50,687 bases of DNA. Origin: Neisseria polysaccharea ATCC 43768. Its GTDB lineage: Bacteria; Pseudomonadota; Gammaproteobacteria; Burkholderiales; Neisseriaceae. Below the pieces are notes generated by a model, which saw nothing but the letters and a program-made list of their open reading frames with translations, was not told the origin of the DNA and did not search any database. The translations under genes were made by a program, and so were the position numbers. Position 1 is the stretch's first letter. Every line of letters starts with the position of its first letter. Shown in pieces: positions 18,965-29,277 of this stretch. The DNA is taken from positions 1 to 50,687 of the forward strand of contig ADBE01000048.1 in assembly GCA_000176735.1 (NCBI GenBank). The letters are read 5' to 3'.

Positions 18965-20824
18965 ATGCCAGAATACCGCTCCAAAACCTCCACCCACGGC
19001 CGCAATATGGCGGGCGCACGCGCATTGTGGCGCGCCACCGGCGTGATGGAAACCGACTTCGGCAAACCCATCATCGCCGTTGCTAACTCTTTCACCCAAT
19101 TCGTGCCCGGCCATGTCCACCTGCACAATATGGGCCAACTGGTTGCCCGCGAAATCGAAAAAGCAGGCGCAATCGCCAAAGAATTCAACACCATCGCTAT
19201 CGACGACGGCATCGCCATGGGACACAGCGGTATGTTGTACTCCCTGCCCAGCCGCGATTTGATTGCCGACTCTATCGAATACATGGTCAACGCCCACTGC
19301 GCCGACGCGCTGGTGTGCATTTCCAACTGCGACAAAATCACCCCAGGAATGCTGATTGCCGCGATGCGCCTGAATATCCCCACCATCTTCGTCTCCGGCG
19401 GCCCGATGGAAGCAGGTAAAGTTATCGGCGTGGCAAACATCCAACCAGAACGCCGCTTGGACTTGATTGACGCGATGATCGAATCGGCGGACGACAATGT
19501 CAGCAACCGGCAAGTCGAAGAAGTCGAACAAAACGCCTGCCCGACCTGCGGCTCGTGTTCGGGTATGTTTACGGCAAACTCAATGAACTGCCTGACCGAA
19601 GCACTCGGTCTGTCCCTACCCGGCAACGGTTCGTATTTGGCGACCCACGCCGGCCGCAAAGAATTGTTCCTCGAAGCAGGACGTATGATTGTCGAAATCA
19701 CCAAACGCTATTACGAGCAAGACGACGAAACCGTACTGCCGCGCAGCATCGCCACCAAAAAAGCATTTGAAAACGCCATGACCATGGACATTGCGATGGG
19801 CGGCTCTACCAACACCATTTTGCATTTGCTCGCCGTCGCCAACGAAGCGGGCGTGGATTTCAAAATGGCAGACATCGACCGCTTAAGCCGCGTCGTGCCC
19901 TGCATCTGCAAAACCGCGCCCAACAACCACGACTACTATATGGAAGACGTGCACCGAGCCGGCGGCATCTTCGCCATCCTGAAAGAACTGGACAAAGCGG
20001 GCAAACTGCACACCGACGTGTACACCATCCACGCGCCGACACTGAAAGATGCGATCGAAAAATGGGACGTGACCAATCCTGAAAACACCCACGCCATCGA
20101 ACGCTTCAAAGCAGCTCCAGGCGGCGTGCGCACCACCCAAGCGTTCTCGCAAAACCGCATGTGGAAAACCCTCGACCTCGACCGCGAAAAAGGCTGCATC
20201 CGCAACGTCGAACACGCCTACTCACAAGACGGCGGTTTGGCGGTCTTGTTCGGCAACATCGCCGAACGCGGCTGCGTGGTAAAAACCGCAGGCGTGGATG
20301 AGAGCATCCTCAAATTCACCGGCCGCGCGCGCGTGTTTGAAAGCCAGGAAGCCGCTGTCGAAGGCATTTTGGGCAACCAAATCGTCGCCGGCGACATTGT
20401 CATCATCCGCTACGAAGGCCCGAAAGGCGGCCCCGGTATGCAGGAAATGCTGTACCCGACTTCCTACCTGAAATCCAAAGGCTTGGGCAAAGCCTGCGCC
20501 TTGTTGACGGACGGACGCTTCTCCGGCGGCACATCAGGTTTGTCCATCGGACACGCCTCGCCCGAAGCGGCGGAAGGCGGCGCAATCGGTTTGGTACATG
20601 AAGGCGACACCATCGAAATCGACATCCCCAACCGCAGCATCCGCCTTGCCATTTCCGATGAAGAGCTTGCCGCACGCCGTGCCGAAATGGAAGCGCGCGG
20701 CAGCAAAGCGTGGAAGCCGGAAAACCGCGACCGCTACGTCTCCGCCGCATTAAGGGCTTACGGCGCGATGGCGACTTCCGCCGACAAAGGTGCGGTGCGC
20801 GACGTATCGCAAATCGAAAGATAA
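18965..20824 (+). CDS. ilvD: dihydroxy-acid dehydratase
   Basis: Fe-S enzyme that dehydrates 2,3-dihydroxy-acids to the 2-keto acids of valine and isoleucine (third step of the branched-chain pathway). The 619-residue protein is full length. Cluster cysteines lie in [10 protein letters not shown] and in [41 protein letters not shown] and [17 protein letters not shown] are further IlvD signatures. The start [15 protein letters not shown] matches homologues and is preceded by AAGGAAA; an 18-codon upstream extension of the frame only reads the DUS hairpin. Confidence 0.98.
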   Translation: MPEYRSKTSTHGRNMAGARALWRATGVMETDFGKPIIAVANSFTQFVPGHVHLHNMGQLVAREIEKAGAIAKEFNTIAIDDGIAMGHSGMLYSLPSRDLIADSIEYMVNAHCADALVCISNCDKITPGMLIAAMRLNIPTIFVSGGPMEAGKVIGVANIQPERRLDLIDAMIESADDNVSNRQVEEVEQNACPTCGSCSGMFTANSMNCLTEALGLSLPGNGSYLATHAGRKELFLEAGRMIVEITKRYYEQDDETVLPRSIATKKAFENAMTMDIAMGGSTNTILHLLAVANEAGVDFKMADIDRLSRVVPCICKTAPNNHDYYMEDVHRAGGIFAILKELDKAGKLHTDVYTIHAPTLKDAIEKWDVTNPENTHAIERFKAAPGGVRTTQAFSQNRMWKTLDLDREKGCIRNVEHAYSQDGGLAVLFGNIAERGCVVKTAGVDESILKFTGRARVFESQEAAVEGILGNQIVAGDIVIIRYEGPKGGPGMQEMLYPTSYLKSKGLGKACALLTDGRFSGGTSGLSIGHASPEAAEGGAIGLVHEGDTIEIDIPNRSIRLAISDEELAARRAEMEARGSKAWKPENRDRYVSAALRAYGAMATSADKGAVRDVSQIER

Positions 20825-20871
20825 GCCCCAAAACGTGCGGCAAATGCCGTCTGAACAGTAAAGGTCTGATG

Positions 20872-22101
20872 ATGGACAAATTTATCTGGGCGATGGCGGT
20901 ATTTTCCGCAATTTTGGCCCTCGTTATCGGAAGCGGCTTTACCGCGCTCGAGTATGTGAAAGAGCCGCCGCCCGCCCCTTATGCCGTTTCCACGCCGCAA
21001 ACCGCCAGGGTAAAGCCCTCGGCGCATCCTGCCGGAACGGAATCCCCCGTGCTGCCGATTGACGGTTCAAACCCCGCGCCCGTTTCAAACAGCGGCGACG
21101 CGGACGGACAGGATACGCCTGACGGAAAGGCAGCCGATACCGTTTCCATCATCGGGGTCGGCGACATTATGCTCGGTAGCAATTATCCGGTCGATTACCT
21201 GCCCGATACCAATATTCTGAAAAACGTCGAATCCGTCTTGCAAGACGCGGACATTACTGTTGGTAACCTCGAAGGTACGCTGTTTGACGAAGGCGGTACG
21301 CCGAAAAAATGTGCAAACCCCAAAATATGCTATGCATTCCGAACGCCCTCCGCATACGGGCAATACCTTGCCGACGCGGGATTCGACTACCTCAACCTCG
21401 CCAACAACCACAGCAACGACTTCGGCGCGCAAGGCATCACGGCAACGGCAGGCAACCTTGACGAATTGAACATCAAATATTCGGGTATCGAAAACAGGTT
21501 TGAAACCGCCATCCTGAAGAAAAACGGCGTAAGATACGGCTTCGTCTCCTTCGCCCCCAACCTTGCTGCCGTCAAACTGAACGACTATGCCAAAGTTAGA
21601 AAACTGATTCGGAAAACCAAACAAAAAGCCGACATCGTCATTGTGATGTTCCACGGCGGCGCGGAAGGGAAACAGGCGGAACATCTGCCGTTCGATACCG
21701 AAATCTTCTATGGGGAAAACAGGGGCAACGTCGTCGAGTTTGCACGGCTGGCCGTCGACTCCGGCGCGGATGTCGTATTCGGTCAGGGGCCGCACGTTAC
21801 ACGCGCCGTCGAACTTTACCGCGACCGCTTCATCTCTTACAGCGGCGGCAACTTTGCCACCTACGGCGCAATCAACACCTCCGGCATCAGCGGCATCGCC
21901 CCCATTTTCAAAATTATCACCGACAAACAGGGGCGGTTCGTTTCCGGCAACATTATCCCCGTCACTCAAGTCGGCGATAAAATTCCCAAAATCGACCCTG
22001 AGAAAACCGTTATCGGGCAGATTATTTATCTGAACCGCAGCGACTTCCCCAACGGGAACGGACTGGATGTCTCGCCCGACGGCAGCATCACGCGCCGGTA
22101 A
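20872..22101 (+). CDS. CapA-family (PGA_cap) membrane-anchored protein
   Basis: A 409-residue protein of the CapA/YwtB superfamily, calcineurin-like metallophosphoesterase-fold proteins first named from poly-gamma-glutamate capsule synthesis. One N-terminal transmembrane anchor (residues 3-22) is followed by a Pro/Ala-rich linker to about residue 80. The conserved domain has GVGDIMLGSNYP, NLEGTL, NLANNHSNDFG, VMFHGGAEG, and FGQGPHVTRAVELY, the usual metal and active-site blocks. It likely faces the periplasm. Two Met codons (20869, 20872) are possible; AAGG suits the second. Neisseria makes no poly-gamma-glutamate, so the substrate is unknown. It follows ilvD by 47 bases and has a DUS in the gap. 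Confidence 0.8.
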   Translation: MDKFIWAMAVFSAILALVIGSGFTALEYVKEPPPAPYAVSTPQTARVKPSAHPAGTESPVLPIDGSNPAPVSNSGDADGQDTPDGKAADTVSIIGVGDIMLGSNYPVDYLPDTNILKNVESVLQDADITVGNLEGTLFDEGGTPKKCANPKICYAFRTPSAYGQYLADAGFDYLNLANNHSNDFGAQGITATAGNLDELNIKYSGIENRFETAILKKNGVRYGFVSFAPNLAAVKLNDYAKVRKLIRKTKQKADIVIVMFHGGAEGKQAEHLPFDTEIFYGENRGNVVEFARLAVDSGADVVFGQGPHVTRAVELYRDRFISYSGGNFATYGAINTSGISGIAPIFKIITDKQGRFVSGNIIPVTQVGDKIPKIDPEKTVIGQIIYLNRSDFPNGNGLDVSPDGSITRR

Positions 22102-22114
22102 AGAAATATTGGAA

Positions 22115-22171
22115 ATGCCGTCTGAAAGCCTTTTTTCGGGTTTCAGACGGCATCCGCGTTTCAGACGGCAT
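22115..22171. terminator. bidirectional DUS terminator with a third DUS
   Basis: DUS at 22115-22126 pairs with 22142-22153; another DUS in the second orientation occupies 22160-22171. It separates the convergent CapA-like gene and bioB. Confidence 0.85.
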
Positions 22172-22182
22172 TTTTGCAATCG

Positions 22183-23235
22183 TCAATAATCCACTTTAAT
22201 CCCCGAGGCTTTTTCCGCCCCGTCCGCGCCGCCTTCCGGCTCGAACTGCAAGGGATACAGGTTGAGCTTTTCCATCAGGATTCTGTCGCCGTCTTCATCC
22301 GGATTGCCCGTGGTCAGCAGCTTGTCGCCGTAAAAAATCGAATTCGCGCCCGCCATAAAGCACATCGCCTGCATTGCTTCCGACATATTGCTGCGCCCTG
22401 CCGACAGCCGGACGTAGCTTTGCGGCATCGTAATCCGCGCCACGGCGATGGTGCGGACAAATTCCGTCCAGTCCAAATCTTCGGCATCGGCAAGCGGCGT
22501 GCCTTCCACTTTAACCAACTGATTAATCGGCACGCTTTCGGGCTGCGGGTCGAGGTTGGCGAGGCTGGCAATCAGTCCGGCGCGTTCGGCGCGGGTTTCG
22601 TTCATCCCGACGATGCCGCCGCAGCAGACTTTCAAACCGGCGTTGCGGACTTTGCCCAAGGTGTCCATTCGGTCTTCGTGTTGGCGGGTGTGGATGATGT
22701 CGTTGTAGCGGTCGGGGTCGGTATCGAGGTTGTGGTTGTAATAGTCCAAGCCCGCCTCTTTAAAGTCTTCCGCCATACCTTCTTCGAGCATACCGAAGGT
22801 ACCGCAGGTTTCCATACCCAAGCCCTTGACGGCTTTGATGATTGCGGAAACCGTCTCCACGTCTTTAGGCTTGGGGCCGCGCCACGCCGCGCCCATACAA
22901 AACCGGCTTGCGCCGCGCGATTTGGCGATTTTGGCTTTTTCGACGATTTCATCCACATCCATCATCTGCTCTTTGCCCAGATTGGTGTTATGGTGCGCCG
23001 ATTGCGGACAGTAGGCGCAATCTTCGGGACAGCCGCCGGTTTTGATGGACAACAGCGTGGAAAGTTGGATTTCGCGCGGGTTGAAATTTTGGCGGTGGAC
23101 TTCTGCCGCCTGATAGACAAGTTCTAAAAACGGCAGTCCGAAAAGTGCCTCGACATCGCATTTTTTCCAATAGCGCGCGGTGGGATGAGGCTTGCACTCG
23201 GTCTTACGGCGCAAGGCGACGGGGGATACGGTCAT
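22183..23235 (-). CDS. bioB: biotin synthase
   Basis: Radical SAM enzyme that inserts sulfur into dethiobiotin, the last step of biotin synthesis. The 350-residue product carries the radical SAM cluster motif [11 protein letters not shown] and the second-cluster region around [13 protein letters not shown], and ends in a normal C-terminus. The start at [10 protein letters not shown] was chosen because it fits the family; the frame extends 66 codons further but that part has no homology and begins within a DUS. No other bio gene is in the window. Confidence 0.97.
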   Translation of the reverse strand: MTVSPVALRRKTECKPHPTARYWKKCDVEALFGLPFLELVYQAAEVHRQNFNPREIQLSTLLSIKTGGCPEDCAYCPQSAHHNTNLGKEQMMDVDEIVEKAKIAKSRGASRFCMGAAWRGPKPKDVETVSAIIKAVKGLGMETCGTFGMLEEGMAEDFKEAGLDYYNHNLDTDPDRYNDIIHTRQHEDRMDTLGKVRNAGLKVCCGGIVGMNETRAERAGLIASLANLDPQPESVPINQLVKVEGTPLADAEDLDWTEFVRTIAVARITMPQSYVRLSAGRSNMSEAMQAMCFMAGANSIFYGDKLLTTGNPDEDGDRILMEKLNLYPLQFEPEGGADGAEKASGIKVDY

Positions 23236-23398
23236 AATGTGTTCTTTCGTATTTACAGCGGCGCAATGACGCTGACAGGCAAACCGCCGGCGCAATGACA
23301 GCGGTTGCGGGTAATCAAATGGCTGAAAACAGCGGCGGCAAGTGTAACGCGTTTGAAAATACGGGGCAAACGGTTTTTCCGCCTTTGTGCCGCGCAGC

Positions 23399-23439
23399 CG
23401 GGCGATGCCGTCTGAAGGGCTTTCAGACGGCATCGCCCG
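23399..23439 (-). terminator. extended DUS-pair terminator after mpl
   Basis: The inverted DUS pair is lengthened by complementary CGGGCG/CGCCCG flanks, giving a stem of about 18 base pairs. It ends two bases before the mpl stop codon. Confidence 0.85.
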
Positions 23440-23441
23440 GG

Positions 23442-24818
23442 CTATCTCAAAGCGTCCAGCAGTTTGGTGTGTATTCCGCCGAAACCGCCATTGCTCATCA
23501 CCAAAATATGGTCGCCTGCTTCGGCGTTTTTCACGATTTCGGCAACGAAGGCATCGAAATCCTTGCCGACGTGCAGCCTGCCGCCCAAAGGCGCGAGGGC
23601 TTCGGCGACGTCCCAGTCCACGCCGCCGGCGTAGCAGAACACTTGGTCGGCATCTTTGAGGCTTGCGGGCAGGGCGGCTTTCATGGTGCCGAGTTTCATG
23701 GTGTTGGAACGCGGTTCGAGGACGGCGAGGATGCGGGCGTTTCCGACGCGCTGACGCAGGCCTTCGATGGTGGTTTCGATGGCGGTCGGATGGTGGGCGA
23801 AGTCGTCGTAAACAGTGATGCCGTTTGCCGTGCCTTTGATTTCCATGCGGCGTTTGACGTTTTTAAACGCGCCCAAGGCTTCGCAGGCCGTCTGAATGTC
23901 GACTCCGGCATGACGCGCGGCGGCGATGACGGCAAGAGCGTTCATGCGGTTGTGTCCACCCATCAAATCCCATGCGACGTGTCCGGCTTTTTTGCCGTCA
24001 AGCAACACGTCGAACGAGCCATCGGCATTGACTTCGCCGACCTGCCAGCCGTGTTCGGTGCCAAATTTTTCCACCGGCGTCCAGCAGCCTTTGTCCAAAG
24101 TGTCTTGCAGGCTTTGCTGCTGTCCGTTGCAGACGATTAAGCCTTCAGACGGCACGGTGCGCACGAGGTGGTGAAACTGGGTCTGTATCGCGCCCAAGTC
24201 GGCAAAGATGTCGGCGTGGTCGAATTCCAGATTGTTCAACACGGCGGTACGCGGGCGGTAATGCACGAATTTGGAGCGTTTGTCGAAAAAGGCGGTGTCG
24301 TATTCGTCGGCTTCGATGACGAAAAACGGCGATTTGCTGTTCGGGTCTTGACGCGGCGTTTGCGGCAGGCGGGCGGAAACGCTGAAGTTTTCCGGTACGC
24401 CGCCAATGAGAAAGCCCGGCGCGAGTCCGGCATATTCCAAGACCCAGGCGAGCATAGACGCGGTGGTTGTTTTGCCGTGCGTCCCCGCCACGCCGAGCAC
24501 CCAGTGCCGGTGCAACACGTTTTCAGCCAGCCATTGCGGGCCGGAAATATAAGGCAGCCCTTTGTTCAAAATCGCCTCGACCACATCCATCCCGCGCCTG
24601 GCGACATTGCCGATAACGTAAACGTCGGCTTGAAATTCCTCCAACTGCGCCGCATCGAAGCCTTCGTGTACGCCTATGCCCAAGGCTTCAAGCTGGGTGC
24701 TCATCGGCGGATACATCTTCGCGTCGCAACCGCTGACTTCAAACCCCGCTTCTTTGGCAATGGCGGCAATCCCGCCCATAAACGTGCCGCCGATACCGAT
24801 AATATGGATGTGTTTCAT
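23442..24818 (-). CDS. mpl: UDP-N-acetylmuramate:L-Ala-gamma-D-Glu-meso-DAP ligase
   Basis: Peptidoglycan recycling ligase that joins the recovered tripeptide to UDP-MurNAc in the cytosol. The 458-residue protein shows the Mur-ligase order: N-terminal Rossmann [23 protein letters not shown] loop [35 protein letters not shown], and [25 protein letters not shown] is typical of Mpl rather than MurC. The start is the Met before [10 protein letters not shown], after GGGGAACTTTG. A DUS is translated inside the gene (VPSEGL). No other mur gene is near, as expected for recycling. Confidence 0.96.
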   Translation of the reverse strand: MKHIHIIGIGGTFMGGIAAIAKEAGFEVSGCDAKMYPPMSTQLEALGIGVHEGFDAAQLEEFQADVYVIGNVARRGMDVVEAILNKGLPYISGPQWLAENVLHRHWVLGVAGTHGKTTTASMLAWVLEYAGLAPGFLIGGVPENFSVSARLPQTPRQDPNSKSPFFVIEADEYDTAFFDKRSKFVHYRPRTAVLNNLEFDHADIFADLGAIQTQFHHLVRTVPSEGLIVCNGQQQSLQDTLDKGCWTPVEKFGTEHGWQVGEVNADGSFDVLLDGKKAGHVAWDLMGGHNRMNALAVIAAARHAGVDIQTACEALGAFKNVKRRMEIKGTANGITVYDDFAHHPTAIETTIEGLRQRVGNARILAVLEPRSNTMKLGTMKAALPASLKDADQVFCYAGGVDWDVAEALAPLGGRLHVGKDFDAFVAEIVKNAEAGDHILVMSNGGFGGIHTKLLDALR

Positions 24819-24879
24819 CAAAGTTCCCCAATCGTTCAAATTTTGCCGTCCGACAGCGCAAGGGCTGATTCGGCTTCAA

Positions 24880-25182
24880 TCAGTGCGGCTTGATGCCGGC
24901 AGCCGAACCGTCTTTCTGTGCATTTCCTTTCGGATTTTGGGCGGCTTCGTTCCTCACCGAATCCAAATGATCGTCAGCCCCTGCGTCTTCCGCCCTGTCT
25001 TTCACGGCAGGCCTGACCGAACTGTACACACGATCTCGCCCCAAACCCGCGTTGGTACAATGTTTTCCTGGAGTTTGGCTGTAACTGACCTTACCGTTTT
25101 GACGGCATTCATACACTGCCGCAGATGCCGTCTGAACCGCCACAGCCAGCATCAGCCCTGCAATCATTTTAGATGTTTTCAT
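24880..25182 (-). CDS. DUF4124-type periplasmic protein
   Basis: A 100-residue exported protein of unknown role. Signal peptide about residues 1-21 (MIAGLMLAVAVQTASA). The short DUF4124 domain is AVYECRQNGKVSYSQTPGKHC with its paired cysteines; such domains bind nothing known. The C-terminal half is polar and probably disordered (DAGADDHLDS...). GGAG seven bases before the ATG gives a clear start. It follows the small membrane protein at 25195 by 12 bases and likely shares its transcript. Confidence 0.75.
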   Translation of the reverse strand: MKTSKMIAGLMLAVAVQTASAAVYECRQNGKVSYSQTPGKHCTNAGLGRDRVYSSVRPAVKDRAEDAGADDHLDSVRNEAAQNPKGNAQKDGSAAGIKPH

Positions 25183-25194
25183 ATCAAGACTCCT

Positions 25195-25392
25195 TCAAAA
25201 CCATTTCCACCATATCCAAAACAAAGCCGCCACCATGACGGCATTGGACAATATGATGGCTTTCCACTGCCCATCCTTCCGCAATGCCGCCTTCTTGGGC
25301 TTCAAAACGCCGCCATAAAAAAACGGCGATAGCAGCATAGAAGCGATACATAAGAAAATCAATACGCCGTAATAAATTTTTTCAGACGGCAT
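25195..25392 (-). CDS. small membrane protein whose start codon is a DUS
   Basis: A 65-residue protein with two predicted transmembrane helices (YYGVLIFLCIASMLLSPFFY and AIILSNAVMVAALFWIWW) joined by a short charged loop; no family recognised. Its first four codons, MPSE, are the 12-base uptake sequence itself, and GAGG lies a proper distance upstream, so the DUS supplies the start codon. It sits between a TrmH methyltransferase and the DUF4124 gene on the same strand with short gaps. Confidence 0.65.
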   Translation of the reverse strand: MPSEKIYYGVLIFLCIASMLLSPFFYGGVLKPKKAALRKDGQWKAIILSNAVMVAALFWIWWKWF

Positions 25393-25401
25393 TTCTTTTC
25401 C

Positions 25402-26187
25402 TCAATACGCCGCCCGTTGGCGCATCTGTTCAAACAGGCAAACTGTCGCCGCCATCGCGACATTTAAAGACTCGGTTGCATCGTGCATCGGAATCCTGAC
25501 ACACTTGTCCGCCCTGTCTAAAACTGCTTTACCGACACCCGCACCTTCGTTGCCAAACACCCAGGCTGTCGGCTTGCACAAATCTTCGCCATACAGAACC
25601 GTCTGCTTTTCCTCACGCAACGCGGTGGCAAACACACGGTCTTCATAGCGCGCCAACCATATTTCCAAATCCGCCTGCGGATAAATGTCCAACAGGAAAT
25701 GCGCGCCCATACCCGCGCGTAATACCTTGGGCGACCAAACATCCGCTGAACCCCTGCCCAAAACGACCGTACCTACCCCTGCCGCCGCCGCACTCCGTAA
25801 GACGGTGCCGACATTGCCGGGGTCTTGCACGCTGTCCAAAACCACACAGTCGCCTTTGTCCGGCAAAGTTCCGCCCAATGGGATATCAATCAGTGCAAGT
25901 ATATCGTCTGCACAACTCAAGCTGCTGATTTTTTTCAATATGCCGTCTGAAACGGAAAAAATCCTGTCTTCCGGCAAAACCGCCGTCAATTTACGGACTT
26001 CTTCAGACGGCATTTTAGCTTCGGGAATATATACCCCGACCGGCTTTCTGCCGGATTGCAGGAAAACCTGAAGCAGGTGGACGCCCTCCAAAACGGTTTG
26101 GGCATACTGCCGTCTGAACTTTCCCTGCGACAATAGGCGGTGCAGGTGCCGGATGTGTTCATTATTTGGCGAACTGATTTGCTTCAC
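25402..26187 (-). CDS. TrmH/SpoU-family RNA 2'-O-methyltransferase
   Basis: SAM-dependent RNA methyltransferase of 261 residues with a trefoil-knot (SPOUT) fold. An N-terminal substrate-binding region (KFRRQYAQTVLEGVHLLQ) is followed by the knot motifs: DSVQDPGNVGTVLRSAAAAG, WVFGNEGAG and RIPMHDATESLNVAMA. The target, rRNA or tRNA, cannot be fixed from sequence; 23S rRNA is likely. GTG start at 26187 with AAGG upstream. DUS 12-mers are translated in the middle (MPSEEV and SVSDGI). Confidence 0.88.
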   Translation of the reverse strand: MKQISSPNNEHIRHLHRLLSQGKFRRQYAQTVLEGVHLLQVFLQSGRKPVGVYIPEAKMPSEEVRKLTAVLPEDRIFSVSDGILKKISSLSCADDILALIDIPLGGTLPDKGDCVVLDSVQDPGNVGTVLRSAAAAGVGTVVLGRGSADVWSPKVLRAGMGAHFLLDIYPQADLEIWLARYEDRVFATALREEKQTVLYGEDLCKPTAWVFGNEGAGVGKAVLDRADKCVRIPMHDATESLNVAMAATVCLFEQMRQRAAY

Positions 26188-26260
26188 TTTACAGCCTTTT
26201 CAAGAATATATAATCGGACGGTATCCAATCGTCTACTAAGTAACAGCGATTCCGATTACA

Positions 26261-27571
26261 TCAAAATAAAACGGGAAAATCCGGATGTACGGGTAAAATG
26301 CCGTCTGAAACCGAATATTGGAAATCCGCACAACAGTTTGCCAACGCCAATGGACGGTTTCCGCTGTCGGCAACGAACGGCCAGATTGGGCGCAGGGCGG
26401 GCAAAACCCGCTTTTCCTGAAGGATTTTTTTCACATCCTTATGGATACCGCCGACAGCCAGCCTGTCCGATGCCGCAACCGCCCGCAAGATTCCGTCCTG
26501 CTCCAAAAGATGCTCAGGAAGTCCAAACGGATGACGTTTTAAAACAAATCCCTGCCTCGTCAATATTTCCCTTAAATTTCCGCTTATCTGCCTGTCTTTC
26601 AAAAACCGCAGTTTATCCGTTTTTTCCAGTTGGAACACAAACAGCCTGCCTGCATAATGATGCAATTCAAAGCCTTGCAAGTTCCAACGTCCGGTTTTTG
26701 CTTCCGTCAAAACCCGGGCAATGTCGGCAAGTGCGTTCTGATTCGGCACGGGGATGCCGTTTTCCTTTAGAAAATGCCGCAAAATATGGGTTTTCCGTCG
26801 CAGGGAAAAGGTTTGCCAACGCACCGTATCAAAACTGCCTTCCTCACAGACCCAACGGCAGTCCTGACTGATGATTTCGTCCAACAAAGCCAAATCCTCC
26901 TGCAAAGCGCGGACATTGTTCAGCACATGCCGCCCGAAATGGGGAATCTGCGCCGAAAGTTCGGGCAAAATACGGTGCCGGAAGCGGTTTCGCAAATAAG
27001 CCGTATCGCTATTGCTTTCGTCCTCGATATTCGGCAAACCGTGTTTTTGGGCATAATCCCATATGTCTTGGCGCGAAAAAGGCAGCAAGGGCCGCCAGAT
27101 GATGCCGTTTTCCCCAAAAGGGCGGACGGCGGGCATAGCCGCCAAAGCGCGCAAACCGCCGCCGCGAGCGACCGCCAGCATAAAGGTTTCGATTTGATCG
27201 TCCCTGTGGTGCGCCAACGCCAAAACGTCAAAGCCTTTTTCGGCAAACGCGGCATAACGCTTTTGCCGCGCCGCCGCCTCGATACCCAAACCGTTTTTTT
27301 CCACGCAGACCTTAACCGTTTCCAGCTCCACCCCGAGCATATCGCAATAGTTTTGGCAGAAATCCGCCCAAGCGTCGGCACGGGGACTCAAGCCGTGATG
27401 GATATGCACGGTCTTGGGAATAAAGCCGCCTTTTTTTCCGGCGCGGACAAGCAGATGCAGCAAAACGACGGAATCCAAGCCGCCGCTTAATGCCACTGCT
27501 GTTTTTTTTCCATTCAGACCTTGAGGGAAACAATCCTTCAAGCATTGCTCAAACGCATCTAAAGTCAGCAC
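26261..27571 (-). CDS. tilS: tRNA(Ile)-lysidine synthetase
   Basis: Converts C34 of tRNA-Ile(CAU) to lysidine so that it reads AUA. The 436-residue protein has the PP-loop ATP motif ALSGGLDSVVLLHLL near residue 27, HIHHGLSPRADAWADFC, GLGIEAAARQKRY, ALAHHRDDQIET and ESNSDTAYLRNRFRH, all in TilS order. The C-terminal domains are more variable. The tail reads through a DUS (SVSDGI) before stopping. A GTG start at 27571 is used and lacks a good ribosome site. It is downstream of accA on the same strand but a terminator stands between. Confidence 0.93.
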   Translation of the reverse strand: MLTLDAFEQCLKDCFPQGLNGKKTAVALSGGLDSVVLLHLLVRAGKKGGFIPKTVHIHHGLSPRADAWADFCQNYCDMLGVELETVKVCVEKNGLGIEAAARQKRYAAFAEKGFDVLALAHHRDDQIETFMLAVARGGGLRALAAMPAVRPFGENGIIWRPLLPFSRQDIWDYAQKHGLPNIEDESNSDTAYLRNRFRHRILPELSAQIPHFGRHVLNNVRALQEDLALLDEIISQDCRWVCEEGSFDTVRWQTFSLRRKTHILRHFLKENGIPVPNQNALADIARVLTEAKTGRWNLQGFELHHYAGRLFVFQLEKTDKLRFLKDRQISGNLREILTRQGFVLKRHPFGLPEHLLEQDGILRAVAASDRLAVGGIHKDVKKILQEKRVLPALRPIWPFVADSGNRPLALANCCADFQYSVSDGILPVHPDFPVLF

Positions 27572-27591
27572 GCCGCGCCCCGATAAAGAAA

Positions 27592-27622
27592 AAGCAAGCA
27601 GTTTCAGACAAACTGCTTGCTG
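27592..27622 (-). terminator. terminator after accA
   Basis: GCAAGCAGTTT (27594-27604) pairs with AAACTGCTTGC (27610-27620), five-base loop, and the outer AAGCA/TGCTT extends the stem. It is one of the few strong terminators here that does not use a full DUS. Confidence 0.85.
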
Positions 27623-27637
27623 CTTGTTCTACCTGAA

Positions 27638-28597
27638 TTATTGTTCCGAAAATTTGCCGTAAGCCATAATGCGGTCGAAACGGCGCGAAAGCAAATCGGC
27701 AAGCGGGATGCTTTGCGCTTCGTGCAGTTGTTTTTCCAAAACGGCTTTTACGTTTTTCATGGTTTGCCCGAAATCCCGATGCGCGCCGCCCAATGGTTCT
27801 TTGATGACGGTATCGACCAAGTCCAGCTTTTGCAGGCGGTCGGCAGTAATGCCCAAAGCCTGAGCCGCATCCGCCGCCTTTTCCGCCGTTTTCCACAAAA
27901 TAGACGCGCAGCCTTCGGGGGAAATAACGGAATAGGTCGAATATTGCAGCATATTGACGTAATCGCCCACGGCGACCGCCAACGCACCGCCCGAACCGCC
28001 TTCGCCGATGACGGTACACAAAACGGGAACGCGCAGGCGTGTCAGTTCGTACAGGTTTTTGCCGATGGCTTCCGACTGCCCGCGTTCTTCCGCGCCGATG
28101 CCGGGATACGCGCCCGGTGTATCGATAAAGGTCATGACGGGCAAGCCGAATTTCTCAGCCGTTTTCATCAGGCGCAGGGCTTTGCGGTAGCCCTCGGGGC
28201 GCGGCATACCGAAGTTGCGGCGGATTTTTTCTTTGGTGTCGCGCCCTTTCTGATGCCCGACGACCATCACGCTTTGTCCGTTGAAACGTGCCAATCCGCC
28301 GACAATCGCATGATCGTCGGCAAAATGGCGGTCGCCGTGCAGCTCTTCAAAATCGGTAAACAGTGCCTCAATGTAATCCAAAGTATAGGGACGCTGCGGA
28401 TGCCGGGAAACCTGTGAAACCTGGGCGGGCGTAAGTTTGCTGAAAATCGATTTGGTCAGGTCGTTGCTTTTTTTCTGCAAACGGTGTATTTCGTCCGAAA
28501 TATCGACGGCAGACTCGTCTTGGACGAAACGCAGCTCATCGATTTTGTTGGTCAGTTCGGCTATGGGTTGTTCAAAATCCAAAAAAACAGGTTTCAT
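27638..28597 (-). CDS. accA: acetyl-CoA carboxylase carboxyltransferase, alpha subunit
   Basis: With AccD it transfers carboxyl from biotin to acetyl-CoA to make malonyl-CoA, the committed step of fatty acid synthesis. The 319-residue protein is full length. It opens [20 protein letters not shown], has [31 protein letters not shown] for acyl-CoA binding, [17 protein letters not shown], and [20 protein letters not shown]. Its partner accD is not in the window. It ends in its own terminator. Confidence 0.98.
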   Translation of the reverse strand: MKPVFLDFEQPIAELTNKIDELRFVQDESAVDISDEIHRLQKKSNDLTKSIFSKLTPAQVSQVSRHPQRPYTLDYIEALFTDFEELHGDRHFADDHAIVGGLARFNGQSVMVVGHQKGRDTKEKIRRNFGMPRPEGYRKALRLMKTAEKFGLPVMTFIDTPGAYPGIGAEERGQSEAIGKNLYELTRLRVPVLCTVIGEGGSGGALAVAVGDYVNMLQYSTYSVISPEGCASILWKTAEKAADAAQALGITADRLQKLDLVDTVIKEPLGGAHRDFGQTMKNVKAVLEKQLHEAQSIPLADLLSRRFDRIMAYGKFSEQ

Positions 28598-28808
28598 AGA
28601 ATGAAGCTCTCATCAACAGATTCTGCCGCTATCATACGCTATTTGTGCATATTCCGCAGTTAATTTATTGTCCAAAACGGCTTTTCCATACCCTCTTTTT
28701 GTGTTCGGACAGCATGGAAAACAGTGGATTAGTGCATATATACTAGTTATAAGGCGGCGTATCTTATGCTAAACTCGAAACAAATTCAATTATTTCAAAC
28801 AAAATCGT

Positions 28809-29210
28809 ATGAAAGACAAGCACGATTCTTCCGCCATGCGGCTGGACAAATGGCTTTGGGCGGCACGTTTTTTCAAGACCCGTTCCCTTGCGCAAAAGCA
28901 CATCGAACTGGGTAGGGTTCAAGTAAACGGCTCGAAGGTCAAAAACAGTAAAACCATAGACATCGGCGATATTATCGACCTGACGCTTAATTCCCTTCCC
29001 TATAAAATCAAGGTTAAAGGTTTGAACCACCAACGTCGCCCGGCATCCGAGGCGCGGCTTCTGTATGAAGAAGACACGAAAACGGCAACATTGAGGGAAG
29101 AGCGCAAACAGCTCGACCAATTCAGCCGCATCACTTCCGCCTATCCCGACGGCAGACCGACCAAGCGCGACCGCCGCCAACTGGACAGGCTGAAAAAAGG
29201 AGACTGGTAA
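28809..29210 (+). CDS. hslR: heat shock protein 15, S4-domain RNA-binding protein
   Basis: Hsp15 family, 133 residues; binds stalled 50S subunits carrying nascent chains and helps recycle them. The S4 domain fills the first half (MRLDKWLWAARFFKTRSLAQ and then VQVNGSKVK). The tail is very basic (PTKRDRRQLDRLKKGDW), as in Hsp15. No clear Shine-Dalgarno is seen before the ATG. It is divergent from accA across 210 bases that should hold both promoters. Confidence 0.93.
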   Translation: MKDKHDSSAMRLDKWLWAARFFKTRSLAQKHIELGRVQVNGSKVKNSKTIDIGDIIDLTLNSLPYKIKVKGLNHQRRPASEARLLYEEDTKTATLREERKQLDQFSRITSAYPDGRPTKRDRRQLDRLKKGDW

Positions 29211-29277
29211 AACCATTCCCGCTGCAAACAGAAGCACGAACCGCGTACCGCCGTATTTCAGACGGCATTCCCGAAAC

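Noticed and set aside
23236-23433. 66-codon N-terminal extension of bioB
   Set aside because: It begins in a DUS, has no homology to biotin synthase and the family N-terminus is at 23235.
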